DNA of 10,524 nucleotides from positions 1-10,524 of the forward strand of contig JAQIWT010001512.1 of the NCBI GenBank assembly GCA_034696485.1, read 5' to 3'. Below the pieces are notes generated by a model. It ran no database searches and was not told where the DNA came from. It was given only the letters and a program-made list of their open reading frames with translations. Both the position numbers and the translations under genes were made by a program. The DNA comes from Isohypsibius dastychi. Its lineage: Eukaryota; Tardigrada; Eutardigrada; Parachela; Isohypsibiidae. Positions 1 to 7,317 of the stretch are shown here, piece by piece. Every line of letters begins with the position of its first letter. Positions within the stretch are counted from its first letter, which is position 1.

Positions 1-850
1 GAGCCAAACAACGGTGCAGGGGTGGTTGCGACTGATGCAGCGGAACTCGCCGGTCCCGAACCGAATCCCGAACTTCCAAAGAGCGATGACGCGGTGGTGA
101 CCGGAAGTGTGGCAGCAGTAGTCACTGGCGCTGTTGAAGATGGTGTCATCGAGCCGAATCCAGAACTTCCGAAAAGTGACGGGGTTGTCGAGACCGGTGG
201 TGTGGAAGCGGTGGTCACCGGCGCTGTCGAACTAGTTGTCATCGAGCCGAATCCTGAAGGTCCGAAAAGAGATGGCACTGTCGTTGTTGTGCCTGTTGGT
301 TTTGCTGCTACCTCAGTTTTTCCCGGTGAGGCAGCAGGAACAGTCCCGAATCCGAACAAAGGCTTCGTTTCCGGTGGAACAACCGAAGCAGCTGTAATTG
401 CAGGGAATCCGCCAAATAATGATTTGCTTGCTGCTGGAACACCAGCAGCGCTATCTGGTTTAACCGATGATTTCTCCGCCGGTTTCTCTGCGGATAAATC
501 CAAAGCGCCGAACAGTGACTTTCCAGGAGTGGGTGCAGCCGGAAACATAGAAGTAGCGGATCGAATGTTCCCAAAAAGAGACTGGCCGAAGAGTGGCTGA
601 CTTGGTTGAGCAGAAGTTGTTGGTTTCGGAATGGGCACTTCCGTCACTCCCGACAACGGTGAAGTTGTTGATTTCGGAATTTGATCAGCTGAAGCAGATT
701 GTTTTGGTGACTGGGTTGAAGTGGCAGTTCCACCGAACAAACTTCCACCAAAACCGCTCCAGGAAGCGGTTGTTTTTGGCACAGAGGGCGCCTCGGTTGT
801 GGTTGCCACAGGGGGCGCAACAGTTGCAGTTGTGATAATCGCCGGTGTTC
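1..850 (-). other. Nup214: Nup214 exon 9: C-terminal LFG/GFG-repeat tail, open at window edge
   Basis: The acceptor TTTGTTTCAG|GA completes a Gly codon. The reading frame then stays open for all 850 nt to the window edge (about 282 residues). It is poor in charge and rich in Thr, Ser, Ala and Pro, with regularly spaced cohesive motifs: SGFGGSLFGG, PLFGQSLFGN, SLFGAL, SLFGGF, PLFGFG, then three SLFG(P/S)SGFGS blocks and PLFGS. Such motifs form the permeability barrier and bind transport receptors; in this family they bind CRM1 and NXF1. No stop or donor is visible, so the exon continues left. Confidence 0.9.
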
Positions 851-3800
851 CTGAAACAAAGCAGTATGATCTGCTATAACGAATTCTACGTCTGAAAGCC
901 GTGAAATGATGACATACCTGCTAGCAATCCTGCAAGGTTTTTGGGCGAACCGGAAGTCGGGCTGACCGGAGACACTGGAGTCTTTGGCGCTGACAGCCCG
1001 AAACCAGACGATCCAAACAACGAGGGACTATTTGAACTTGAAGCGGGAGCTTTCATCGTGAAAGAATTCTGGCTTTCCGTTTTTGGTACCGAAACCGAAG
1101 AACCAGGTGGCGCCACTGAGAATCCACCAAAAGTCTTCGATCCACCGGCAAAGTCAAACCCAGCTGGTGAAGCTTTCGAGACCACTGGAGCTGGCGTTGT
1201 CGAAACAGCAGGCGAGGTCAGAATAACCGGAAGTGGAGCCTCTTTTTTCGGTGGCTCTTTAGATTCCTGTTTAGCCGGAAGTGGTTCAGGCTTTTTCGGC
1301 GAAGAATCAAAACTGAGTTTGTACGGTTTCAAAGTACTGGAGCTCGGAGTGGCTGGCTCAGTGACAGCAGGTTCTTTGTTAAAAAGTACGATTTCGTGAC
1401 GGGTGACGCGGATCGGACGGCTTTTTAGGGATCGCCGCAATTTCTCGCAAGCCTCACTTGGAATCTTTCTAGCCATTTCTTTTCGGAGATTCGGGTAGAG
1501 ACGACTCACTACTTCCGCCGGACTCGCATCCAATGTTGTCGTTCCTACAAAACACATCTGTATTTGCTTGACATTCAACAAAATAAAAACGAAAAAGTTC
1601 TGCAAAAACTGAAGCATTATCAAAGACAATTCAAAATTCAAAATGAACCATGTTCAACCAAAGATCTGTCAGTGAATTTCGAGTTCTATTAGCTAATTTG
1701 TACTCAATGCAAATGAAACCTACTTTCGATCAATTACCTTGAGTTGTAAAATTGAAATCAGACCAAATTCAATTCAAAGTTCAAATAGGATTTGTTCAAA
1801 AAATTTCGAAATCTGTCCCATTTTTTTAACCTACTTGGAATCCGGGAAGACCGATTCGGAGTTCCTGCCATTTTTCGTGATTCAATCTCCAGTTCCCGTA
1901 AACGCTTCTCCATTTTCAGCGACTGCAATTCCAAATCATGAACCAATTTCCTCGTCATTTCCGGACGATTTTCTCCGGATCCAGCTTGCCGATTCTCGTT
2001 CAAATCCAGCTCCAAATCAATCGCCCCTTCCACACTCCTAGCTTTATGAGTCAGTTCCTCCAAGCTCTCCTTCAACAGTTCGAACTTCCGGCGCTGGATC
2101 GGATCAAGCGGCAATAATTTCAGACATTTCAAAAACTGCGGATCGCTACATTTCTCCAAAACAAACTTGGCTTCCGCAACCACATGAAGACGTTCTTCCA
2201 GCAAACTCTCGAGTTCGTTGGTTTTGATTGATGCTTCGTTGTAGGAAATAGTCAGATAATCCAAAACGCGTGTCAGATAGGAAATGCGGTCGAAAATCGT
2301 CTCATCGAGTTTCGTGCTGGTCATATCCATGGTATTAATAATACTTCCGTGAGCGGACACTTTCTGGAGAAATGCTTTGAGATGAGCTGAAGGGAGCGTT
2401 TTTGGGGCAGCCGGTTTTGTGATTGCAGCAATAGGGCTAGCCTAGGAGAGAAATAAAACAAAGTTAACAAAACGAATTCCGATTTTCAACTTTAAACTGA
2501 AACTTTCAGCGCAAACGTAGAATTACCTTGGTCGAAATGATAGTTGTTGGAATCGGAGGTAATGCGGCTTTCATCGGAGCATTTGGAGCCGGCATGGCGT
2601 CACTGGTCGAATTCTGTGGTGTGATAAGCTGTTTCTGGGCAGTTGCATTCTGACCGCTAGTCTCAGCCGGAGTAACAGTAGCGCCACCAAAACTAAGTCC
2701 AAAGAGCGGCATCTGGTTTGATACCGATCCAAAAGCCGCAGCCTGATTCGTTGACTTGGCCAGTGGACTTTGCAATGTGGCGGAAGTTGTGGCAAAACCA
2801 CCGAAAAGCGGTTTCTTCTCTTCCGGTGGAGGAATTGTGGGAGCTTCTGTTTTGGTAACTACTTCCGGCTGCTTCTCGATGGTCCGAGTCTGCGAAACTG
2901 GGAGCTGAATCTGTGGATGTTCTCCCGGAATGTTGGCGATGGATTCCGGAGGACTAAAAACATCACGATTAAAAGCAAAGCAATCAACCATACAACCAAA
3001 TATACAAATAACTCAGGTTTGAATTCGATCGCAATTCATTTTTTAATAGCTATTATTCGTTTACGTAAATCCAAATATTTAAATTTAACCAAAGAGTATT
3101 TTTGAACTTTTCTGTGAATAACCTGCAAATATTCTTTAATGGAGCTCCGTTGATGACCAACGACTTCCGGATTTTGTACGGAACTATCAATCCATGCGTT
3201 GTCGAAATCAGCAATAGCGGAGCAGGTCCACAACTGACCAAAGCGATTCCCAGCGGATAAGACTCGTCCTCACCAACAAGTGGAATTTCCGCCCGACCAG
3301 TTTCATCCACATTGAGCTGCAACCAGCCGGAAGTGCCATCCTGTGACATGCATGCCAGAACCATAACTTCCAGCGCCGTATTGCTTGCGACGAAAATCAT
3401 ATTCCAGTCAAACACCGGAAGTAAATGAAGAGCGGGTAAACGTAAATCGCTGAAACCGGCGCAAATATCGCCATAATTCGTGAAAATCGGACTCCCGGTC
3501 TTCGGCGCGTTTACAATCACAAACAACGGCTGGACTTCTCCTACACAGAAGCAAACATAAAATCAATCATATCTTAAAATAAATCAATCATAAAACTTCA
3601 GAAAACTCAAATTCCGAACTGCTGTGAGAAACTTCGAAACAAATAATTGAGTCGAAATCATCGGAACTAAAATACCGGTGCAAAATCGGTTTCATTAACA
3701 AAATATTCCAAGTATATAAATGAGAATATAAAAACAAATATACTACGAAATCCGATAGAAAATGTTTGGATTCTGTTTGAAAACCATCGAAGTTTACCTG

Positions 3801-4740
3801 GCTTTGTGAAAGCAGCTGCGAAGACAAAAGTCGAGAGCCATGCGATATTTCTCAAAGACATCTGCGAATTCTGTGGTCCAGGAATGCTTCGCGCAATCGT
3901 CAGATCCGGTTTATACTGACTAATCGTTCCATCTCGTTTTCCAATAACGAACTGCTTCCCTTTTGGACTCCAGCTAACACAAGTCGCTTCCGTAGACTCG
4001 TTGAGCTGACCCATCACAGTTGTCGCCGCTCCTTGAATGCTGTACAATCCCAGTGCTCCATTCGATAGAACCACCACAAACACCTCTTCCGGAGTTGGAA
4101 TCCAGCTGAAATCGATGACATTTGCTCGCGGACTGGGGCTCAACTGAACTGTACTGAATGGTTGAGTTTTTGGGTCCTGTAAACAAAGCAGAGAAGCCAG
4201 GGTAATTCCGGTTCATGTAAGAAGTGATGTTGTTTACTTTTCTGGTGAAAGCTCGTGTATCGTAAAGCAAGGCGACTGGAGATTCATCTCTGGAAACGAC
4301 CACAGCCAAAGTCAAGCCTGAGGAGCTGAATGAAACCAGAAGTGGCTGCCATGGGACGTGAATCAGAAAGGATCCCAGAGATTCCACTTGTCTAGGGCCA
4401 TCGTTGCTTTTTTGGAGTAGCTGTTGCTGGCTGCAGTCGAAGATATAGAACCCTGAACAAAATCAATAAATTTTCCAATGCAGAATGTTTTTCGCAAAAT
4501 GGCTTACCGTTTTCGGCGACGCAAGCAGCAAGTCCGAACCGATTTGTGACAGTAATGCCCCGAACCACGCCAGATAATTGCTTTTCTTTTTCAGGAGTCC
4601 ATAGAAGAAGCTCCTGCAGTTTCTCAAAAGCAAAGTCCTGAAGACAAAAGACAGCTGAACAAATTGCGCAACTTATGAATGCAAACGCTGTTTCCAGCAC
4701 GCTATACCTTGGTGTCTCCGGGATCTGGTGCAGTTTCCAT
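1..4740 (-). CDS. Nup214: Nuclear pore protein Nup214/CAN, 9 exons, 3' end outside window
   Basis: FG nucleoporin of the cytoplasmic face of the nuclear pore. In known animals it anchors Nup88 and docks the mRNA-export helicase DDX19 through its propeller. Exons, in transcription order: 4740-4708, 4637-4508, 4452-4238, 4176-3798, 3540-3123, 2953-2527, 2441-1835, 1544-918 and 850-1 (open). Introns are 70, 55, 61, 257, 169, 85, 290 and 67 bp, all GT...AG, and the frame is kept through every junction (1228 residues so far). Residues 1 to about 390 match the Nup214 propeller, for example DFAFEKLQELLLWTPEKEKQ near the start and CVSWSPKGKQFVIGKRDGT around residue 195. A coiled coil containing LLPLDPIQRRKFELL follows at about 550-730, and LFG/GFG repeats fill the rest. 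The order propeller, coiled coil, FG tail is specific to Nup214. Human Nup214 is about 2090 residues, so a large FG tail probably lies to the left. Splice boundaries are hand-inferred. Confidence 0.9.
61..276 (-). repeat. 93-bp in-frame tandem repeat in the FG tail
   Basis: On the plus strand the segment CCGAATCC...GAA recurs at 61, 154 and 247, an exact 93-bp spacing. That gives two full units and a partial third. On the coding strand each unit encodes 31 residues beginning with SLFG(S/P)SGFGSM, followed by a Thr/Ser/Ala/Pro spacer such as STAPVTTA. The period is a multiple of three, so copy-number change keeps the frame. The copies have diverged at many positions, so the duplication is not recent. 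Confidence 0.85.
918..1544 (-). other. Nup214: Nup214 exon 8: basic motif then Pro/Ser/Thr-rich FG region
   Basis: This exon is about 209 residues. Its first part, from TTLDASPAEVVSRLYPNL through KLRRSLKSRPIRVTR, is basic and probably helical. It resembles in position and pattern the LRNFLAKRKTPPVR segment after the coiled coil of vertebrate Nup214. The rest is Pro/Ser/Lys-rich with sparse FG motifs (AGFDFAGG, KTFGGF, SLFGSSGFGL). The donor is CAG|GTATGT in phase 1. The module SLFGSSGFG near 994-1026 is the same as that repeated in exon 9. Confidence 0.8.
1835..2441 (-). other. Nup214: Nup214 exon 7: central coiled coil
   Basis: The exon starts in phase 0 after CTCCTAG and ends phase 1 at ATTCCA-A|GTAGGT. 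It encodes about 202 residues rich in Leu, Glu, Lys and Arg with heptad-like spacing, for example LESLLEERLHVVAEAKFVLEK and LKESLEELTHKARSVEGAIDL. The segment LLPLDPIQRRKFELLKESL aligns by eye with the LLYKRPLDP region of the vertebrate Nup214 coiled coil. In that family the coiled coil forms the Nup214-Nup88-Nup62 assembly that anchors the protein to the pore. A run such as REL-EIESRKM closes the helix before the chain becomes disordered. Confidence 0.85.
2527..2953 (-). other. Nup214: Nup214 exon 6: Pro/Thr/Gln-rich linker with first FG motifs
   Basis: The acceptor TTTTTAG|T completes a Ser codon split with exon 5 (AG|T), and the exon ends phase 0 at ACCAAG|GTAATT. It encodes about 143 residues that look disordered, beginning SPPESIANIPGEHPQIQLP. 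FG-type motifs are KPLFGGF, AAFGSV and PLFGLSFGG. This corresponds to the low-complexity segment between propeller and coiled coil in Nup214. Confidence 0.8.
3123..4637 (-). other. Nup214: Nup214 exons 2-5: N-terminal beta-propeller
   Basis: Exons 4637-4508, 4452-4238, 4176-3798 and 3540-3123 encode residues 12 to about 391, close to the roughly 400 residues of the vertebrate seven-bladed propeller. Visible blade-like segments are ITVTNRFGLAACVAENG-FYIFD, LTLAVVVSRDESPVALLYDTR, IDFSWIPTPEEVFVVVLSNG, CVSWSPKGKQFVIGKRDGTI and IALVSCGPAPLLLISTTHGL. The segment CVSWSPKGKQ is nearly the same as in vertebrate Nup214. In that family this domain binds the mRNA-export helicase DDX19/Dbp5. The longest introns within it, 3541-3797 (257 bp) and 2954-3122 (169 bp, just after), are AT-rich and hold no supportable gene. 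Confidence 0.85.
4708..4740 (-). other. Nup214: Nup214 coding exon 1, start codon choice
   Basis: The ATG at 4740-4738 has a good context (A at -3, G at +4) and encodes METAPDPGDTK. The exon ends at a CAAG|GTATAG donor, and a 70-bp intron with a TTGTCTTCAG acceptor joins it in phase 0 to DFAFEKLQE. The junction K-DFAFEKL resembles the start of the propeller in vertebrate Nup214, which also has only a short acidic leader. A rival start is an ATG at 4856-4854 that reads straight through the intron in the same frame. It would add a 73-residue leader before DFAFEKL with no family resemblance, so I prefer the spliced form. Confidence 0.75.
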
Positions 4741-4937
4741 GTTTTTTCCAATGCAATATGATGAGTATCGAATGGAGAGGAAATTCCTTTGAAATTATCA
4801 CAAAACTCAGTCGTCAAACGAAAAGACAAATCCAATCCAAATAAATTTGTTGACATTTTCGACAACTAGGGCCCCTGAGCCGGGGGGGGGCAGCTTTTTT
4901 TGCTTGGCTTCCATACACTTCTGTCAATCTGAACTGA

Positions 4938-4945
4938 CCGGAAGT
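4938..4945 (+). promoter_or_regulatory. ETS-type CCGGAAGT element in the divergent promoter
   Basis: CCGGAAGT is the classic high-affinity ETS-family core and is common in TATA-less bidirectional promoters of housekeeping genes in animals. This copy (ACCGGAAGTGG) lies about 200 bp upstream of the Nup214 start codon. Its weight as a promoter element is reduced because the same octamer is scattered through this window, including exons and introns. Confidence 0.4.
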
Positions 4946-5128
4946 GGCTTTTTCGACTCAGATTCGCATTTCGAAGCCTCGGAACAGGTTTAATTGTAGT
5001 ATTTGTTTGGGAAAATTTGACTTTTTTTAACCGTTTTTGAATTCGGTTCAGGGGATCGATGATAACTGGCCTCGATGTTCAATTTCTCCACAGCGATATG
5101 AGTTTGAGATTTGAGGCGAATGACATCA

Positions 5129-5149
5129 GCGGTGGTGATTCACCACCGC
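5129..5149. repeat. 21-nt near-perfect palindrome (10-bp arms, 1-nt centre)
   Basis: The left arm GCGGTGGTGA at 5129-5138 is the exact reverse complement of TCACCACCGC at 5140-5149, with a single T between them. It lies in the presumed promoter or 5' UTR of the poly(A) polymerase gene. It could be a binding site for a dimeric transcription factor. A 1-nt loop makes a simple RNA hairpin less likely unless the innermost pairs open. Confidence 0.7.
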
Positions 5150-5384
5150 AATCAGATAAGACACGAAAAGGCAGCATGTCGATGACATGCGATTGGCGGA
5201 TAAAGTTCAGATTCAAATCATTTCCCCAGTTTTCCCGCGGCGCAACGCGAGCCCACCTGCCAGACGAGACCAGACGGGATTTCATTTGCCCTTCAAATTC
5301 CGCTACTCAAGAACACTCCATTTTGATTTCTTGACATATTTCCTCTTGGACCATTCATCCCCGCTCCTTCATACATTTTCGCGG

Positions 5385-5396
5385 TTATATTTTCAG
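5385..5396 (+). other. Putative 3' splice site (cis or trans) before the PAP start codon
   Basis: TTATATTTTCAG ends at 5396, 57 nt upstream of the chosen poly(A) polymerase ATG, and is as good as the acceptors used inside this gene. The 19 codons between it and the ATG are open and in frame (ISACLSHLFGSPETDKSLE). It may be the acceptor for a 5' UTR or coding exon further upstream, or a spliced-leader acceptor if this lineage trans-splices. Confidence 0.4.
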
Positions 5397-5453
5397 ATAT
5401 CTGCTTGTCTGTCTCATCTGTTTGGTTCTCCTGAAACGGATAAGTCGTTGGAA

Positions 5454-6182
5454 ATGGATGTCCAGCAAGCAATCAGGAAAACCAAGGAAGACATCCTCAA
5501 GCTGCTCAACGCGCTGGCCGGTTATTGGATCACTCAACAAGCTCAACGAAAGAAGACGTCCGTTTCCCCTCTTCAAAAAGCCGATTGTACATTTGTTCGT
5601 GCCTTTGGATCTTTTGGTCTGGGATTGACGAACCAGGAAAACAGCGATTTGGATGCCGTCCTGATTGCTCCTCGATATGTTCAGCGGACCGACTTTTTCA
5701 GCTCTTTTGTTGAGTTATTGAGACAGCAGCCAGCTGTGCGAGATATTGGCCCGATCCAGAACGCATTTGTCCCTGTGCTCAAGTTCTCGTTCCACAATGT
5801 TGATGTCGACTTGACCTTTGCTGGATTGGATCTTCTGTATGTCCCAGCTGACGAAGAGACACTTCTTCAGGATAACATGCTGCTTGGAATGGATACGCAA
5901 GACCGGCGGAGCTTCAATGGATGGAGAGTCTGCAAATTTTTGCTGAATTATGTACCGGAAGTGAACGTATTTCGTCGGGTTCTCGTGATTATCAAAAAGT
6001 GGGCTCATGCGAAGAATATCTATTCGAATGCTTGTGGATTTCTTGGAGGAATTGGATGGGCTATTATGGTGGCGGGTCTCTGCAAGCGAGTTCGGGCCGG
6101 TGCGGGGGCTATTGAGCATTTGCGGGAATTTTTTCGTTATTTCGGGCAGGAATGGCAGTGGCCTAGGAACTTTTACCTTCAG
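5454..6182 (+). other. PAP: PAP exon 1: catalytic domain and start of central domain
   Basis: A single 729-nt exon carries all three catalytic aspartates (D65, D67, D119) and the family motif IYSNACGFLGGIGWA. The donor is CTTCAG|GTGAGA in phase 0. The frame is also open upstream to an ATG at 5187. The 89 extra codons do not look like a poly(A) polymerase, and the first part is Arg/Pro-rich, as expected of an untranslated stretch. Confidence 0.85.
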
Positions 6183-7317
6183 GTGAGATTTAATGATTAT
6201 AATTTCTGAAGCATACTTTTGTCGGTCAAGTAACTGTTTTCTTTTTTCTATGGAAGATTATCGTATTATTTTTGTTTCTCAGGAATCACTTGCTACACCA
6301 CCGATTTTTGGAGGCCGGTTTTCCGATCAGTCATACAATCTGCGTCCCGCGGTCATGCCGATTTACAGTCCATGTTATCCGTACCAGATCTGCACTTTCA
6401 ACATAACCCGGAACACCTACGGTATCATCATGAGAGAAATGTACGAAGCGTTTTCGGTGGTGATGAATCTCGACTCACAAGATACAATCCAAAACGCCTT
6501 GTTCGCCCAGAAGAAACCCACCGATGAATTTGAGTCCTTCATCGTTCTGGCCGCCGGAGCTCCAGACGAATTTTCGCTGAAGCGATGGAGAGGTGTTGTG
6601 GAATCACGATTTTGTCGGCTGCTTTGTCAGCTGGAAAATCTGCCAGGCATGAACCGAGTTCGGATTTATTCGCAGGTATTATGATGTTAACAAATATTAA
6701 TTGCGGTTGTTTCAGTCAGCGGAAAAAATTAATTGTCGATAATGTATGTGAAGCTGTATTTAAATATAATTTAAAGGCATGAAAAAAATGTACAGTTTTT
6801 TTATTTTGTTTCCCAAATCCACACGGGAATTTAGTGAATTTCAATATGTACAGTAGAACTCCGAAGTCGGTTTATTTTGAATTTATTATTTCAGGTCTAT
6901 CCGGATTTTTGCGAACACAAGAACAAGAAGAACGAACTACATTGTTCCTGGCTGGTCGGAGTGGATAACTTGAAAGGAACCCATGATCTTGCACTAGTTG
7001 AGGCGTTAGTTGGTGAGTTGATGCCAGTCTTCTCCTTTGTATATTTGGTTTCACTTCCGGTGTGTTTTTCGACAGTTTACAGAGATCATCTCTTCATAAA
7101 CATCGCAGGTGATCGAGGTCATGACAGCCTGACCGGTAAATCTACGTTGGAGTTTTTCTGTCAGAAGAGTTGTAACATCCGGGAAAAGCTGCCTAAAATT
7201 CGACACATCTCACCTTTGCCACCTTCGCCGAGTCCGTCGGAGGAATCATCAAGCATTTACAAGATCTTCCTCCAGTCTCCGCCGGTCAACCGTGTTCACG
7301 CTGTTCCTTCCTCCTGA
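5454..7317 (+). CDS. PAP: Canonical nuclear poly(A) polymerase, compact, 4 exons
   Basis: Template-independent nucleotidyltransferase that adds the poly(A) tail to cleaved pre-mRNA in the nucleus with CPSF. Exons: 5454-6182, 6283-6675, 6895-7012 and 7076-7317; introns are 100, 219 and 63 bp. All junctions keep frame (phases 0, 0, 1), giving 493 aa. The Pol-beta-type domain shows FGSFGLG (residues 51-57) with G52-S53, the metal-binding pair D65/D67 in SDLDAVLIAPR, and the third Asp D119 in VDVDLTFA. The central domain has RSFNGWRV, KKWAHAKNIYSNACGFLGGI and EWQWPRNFYLQ. Next come MPIYSPCYPYQICTFNIT (the MPIITPAYP motif of the family) and the RNA-binding domain with FESFIVLAAGAP and WRGVVESRF. 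The tail is short and Ser/Pro-rich. The protein is much shorter than vertebrate PAPOLA (about 740 aa), lacks the long Ser/Thr-rich tail, and lacks some 40-50 N-terminal residues with the SPISLAAP-like motif. The ATG has good context (G at -3, G at +4), but an upstream exon is possible. Confidence 0.9.
6283..7317 (+). other. PAP: PAP exons 2-4: central and RNA-binding domains, short tail
   Basis: Exon 2 (6283-6675) starts after TTTCTCAG with ESLATPPIFGGRF and ends RIYSQ|GTATTA. Exon 3 (6895-7012) starts after TTATTTCAG with VYPDFCEH and ends at GTT-G|GTGAGT. Exon 4 (7076-7317) completes that Val codon after TTTCGACAG and reads VYRDHLFINIA, matching the end of the family's RNA-binding domain. 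The remaining 70 or so residues are Ser/Pro-rich and unstructured, ending VHAVPSS at the TGA 7315-7317. A second possible donor GCAG|GTGATC at about 7109 is ignored because the frame stays open to a sensible end. Confidence 0.8.

Larger units (their letters stand above)
4741..5453. promoter_or_regulatory. Divergent intergenic region, putative bidirectional promoter
   Basis: 713 bp separate the start codons of the head-to-head Nup214 and poly(A) polymerase genes, so both promoters and 5' UTRs must lie here unless further upstream exons exist. It contains a CCGGAAGT element at 4938-4945, a run of nine G at 4882-4890 followed by a T-run, an AT-rich stretch at about 4990-5045, a 21-nt palindrome at 5129-5149 and a good 3' splice site ending at 5396. 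No TATA box at a convincing position is seen. Open frames here (for example 5059-5334) show no recognisable protein. Confidence 0.6.

Noticed and set aside
22-600. Long plus-strand open frame (about 192 codons) with a repeated EPNPELPKSD motif
   Set aside because: It is the exact antisense of the Nup214 FG-repeat exon. Its repeats mirror the 93-bp coding repeat, and low-complexity Ser/Thr/Pro codons leave the opposite strand open.
941-1399. Plus-strand open frame of about 152 codons rich in Gly, Glu and Ala
   Set aside because: It lies wholly antisense to Nup214 exon 8, has no recognisable domain, and its composition is explained by the Pro/Ser/Lys-rich sense strand.
1758-1834. Continuation of the coiled-coil frame past 1835 (RLKKWDRFRNFLNKSYLN)
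   Set aside because: It stays open for 25 codons, but the GTAGGT donor at 1834 joins in the right phase to the exon 8 acceptor, restoring a family-like chain, so the extension is intronic.
5059-5334. ATG-started open frame upstream of the poly(A) polymerase gene
   Set aside because: No family resemblance, crosses the palindrome, and is likely promoter or 5' UTR. It could be an upstream exon only if transcripts show it.
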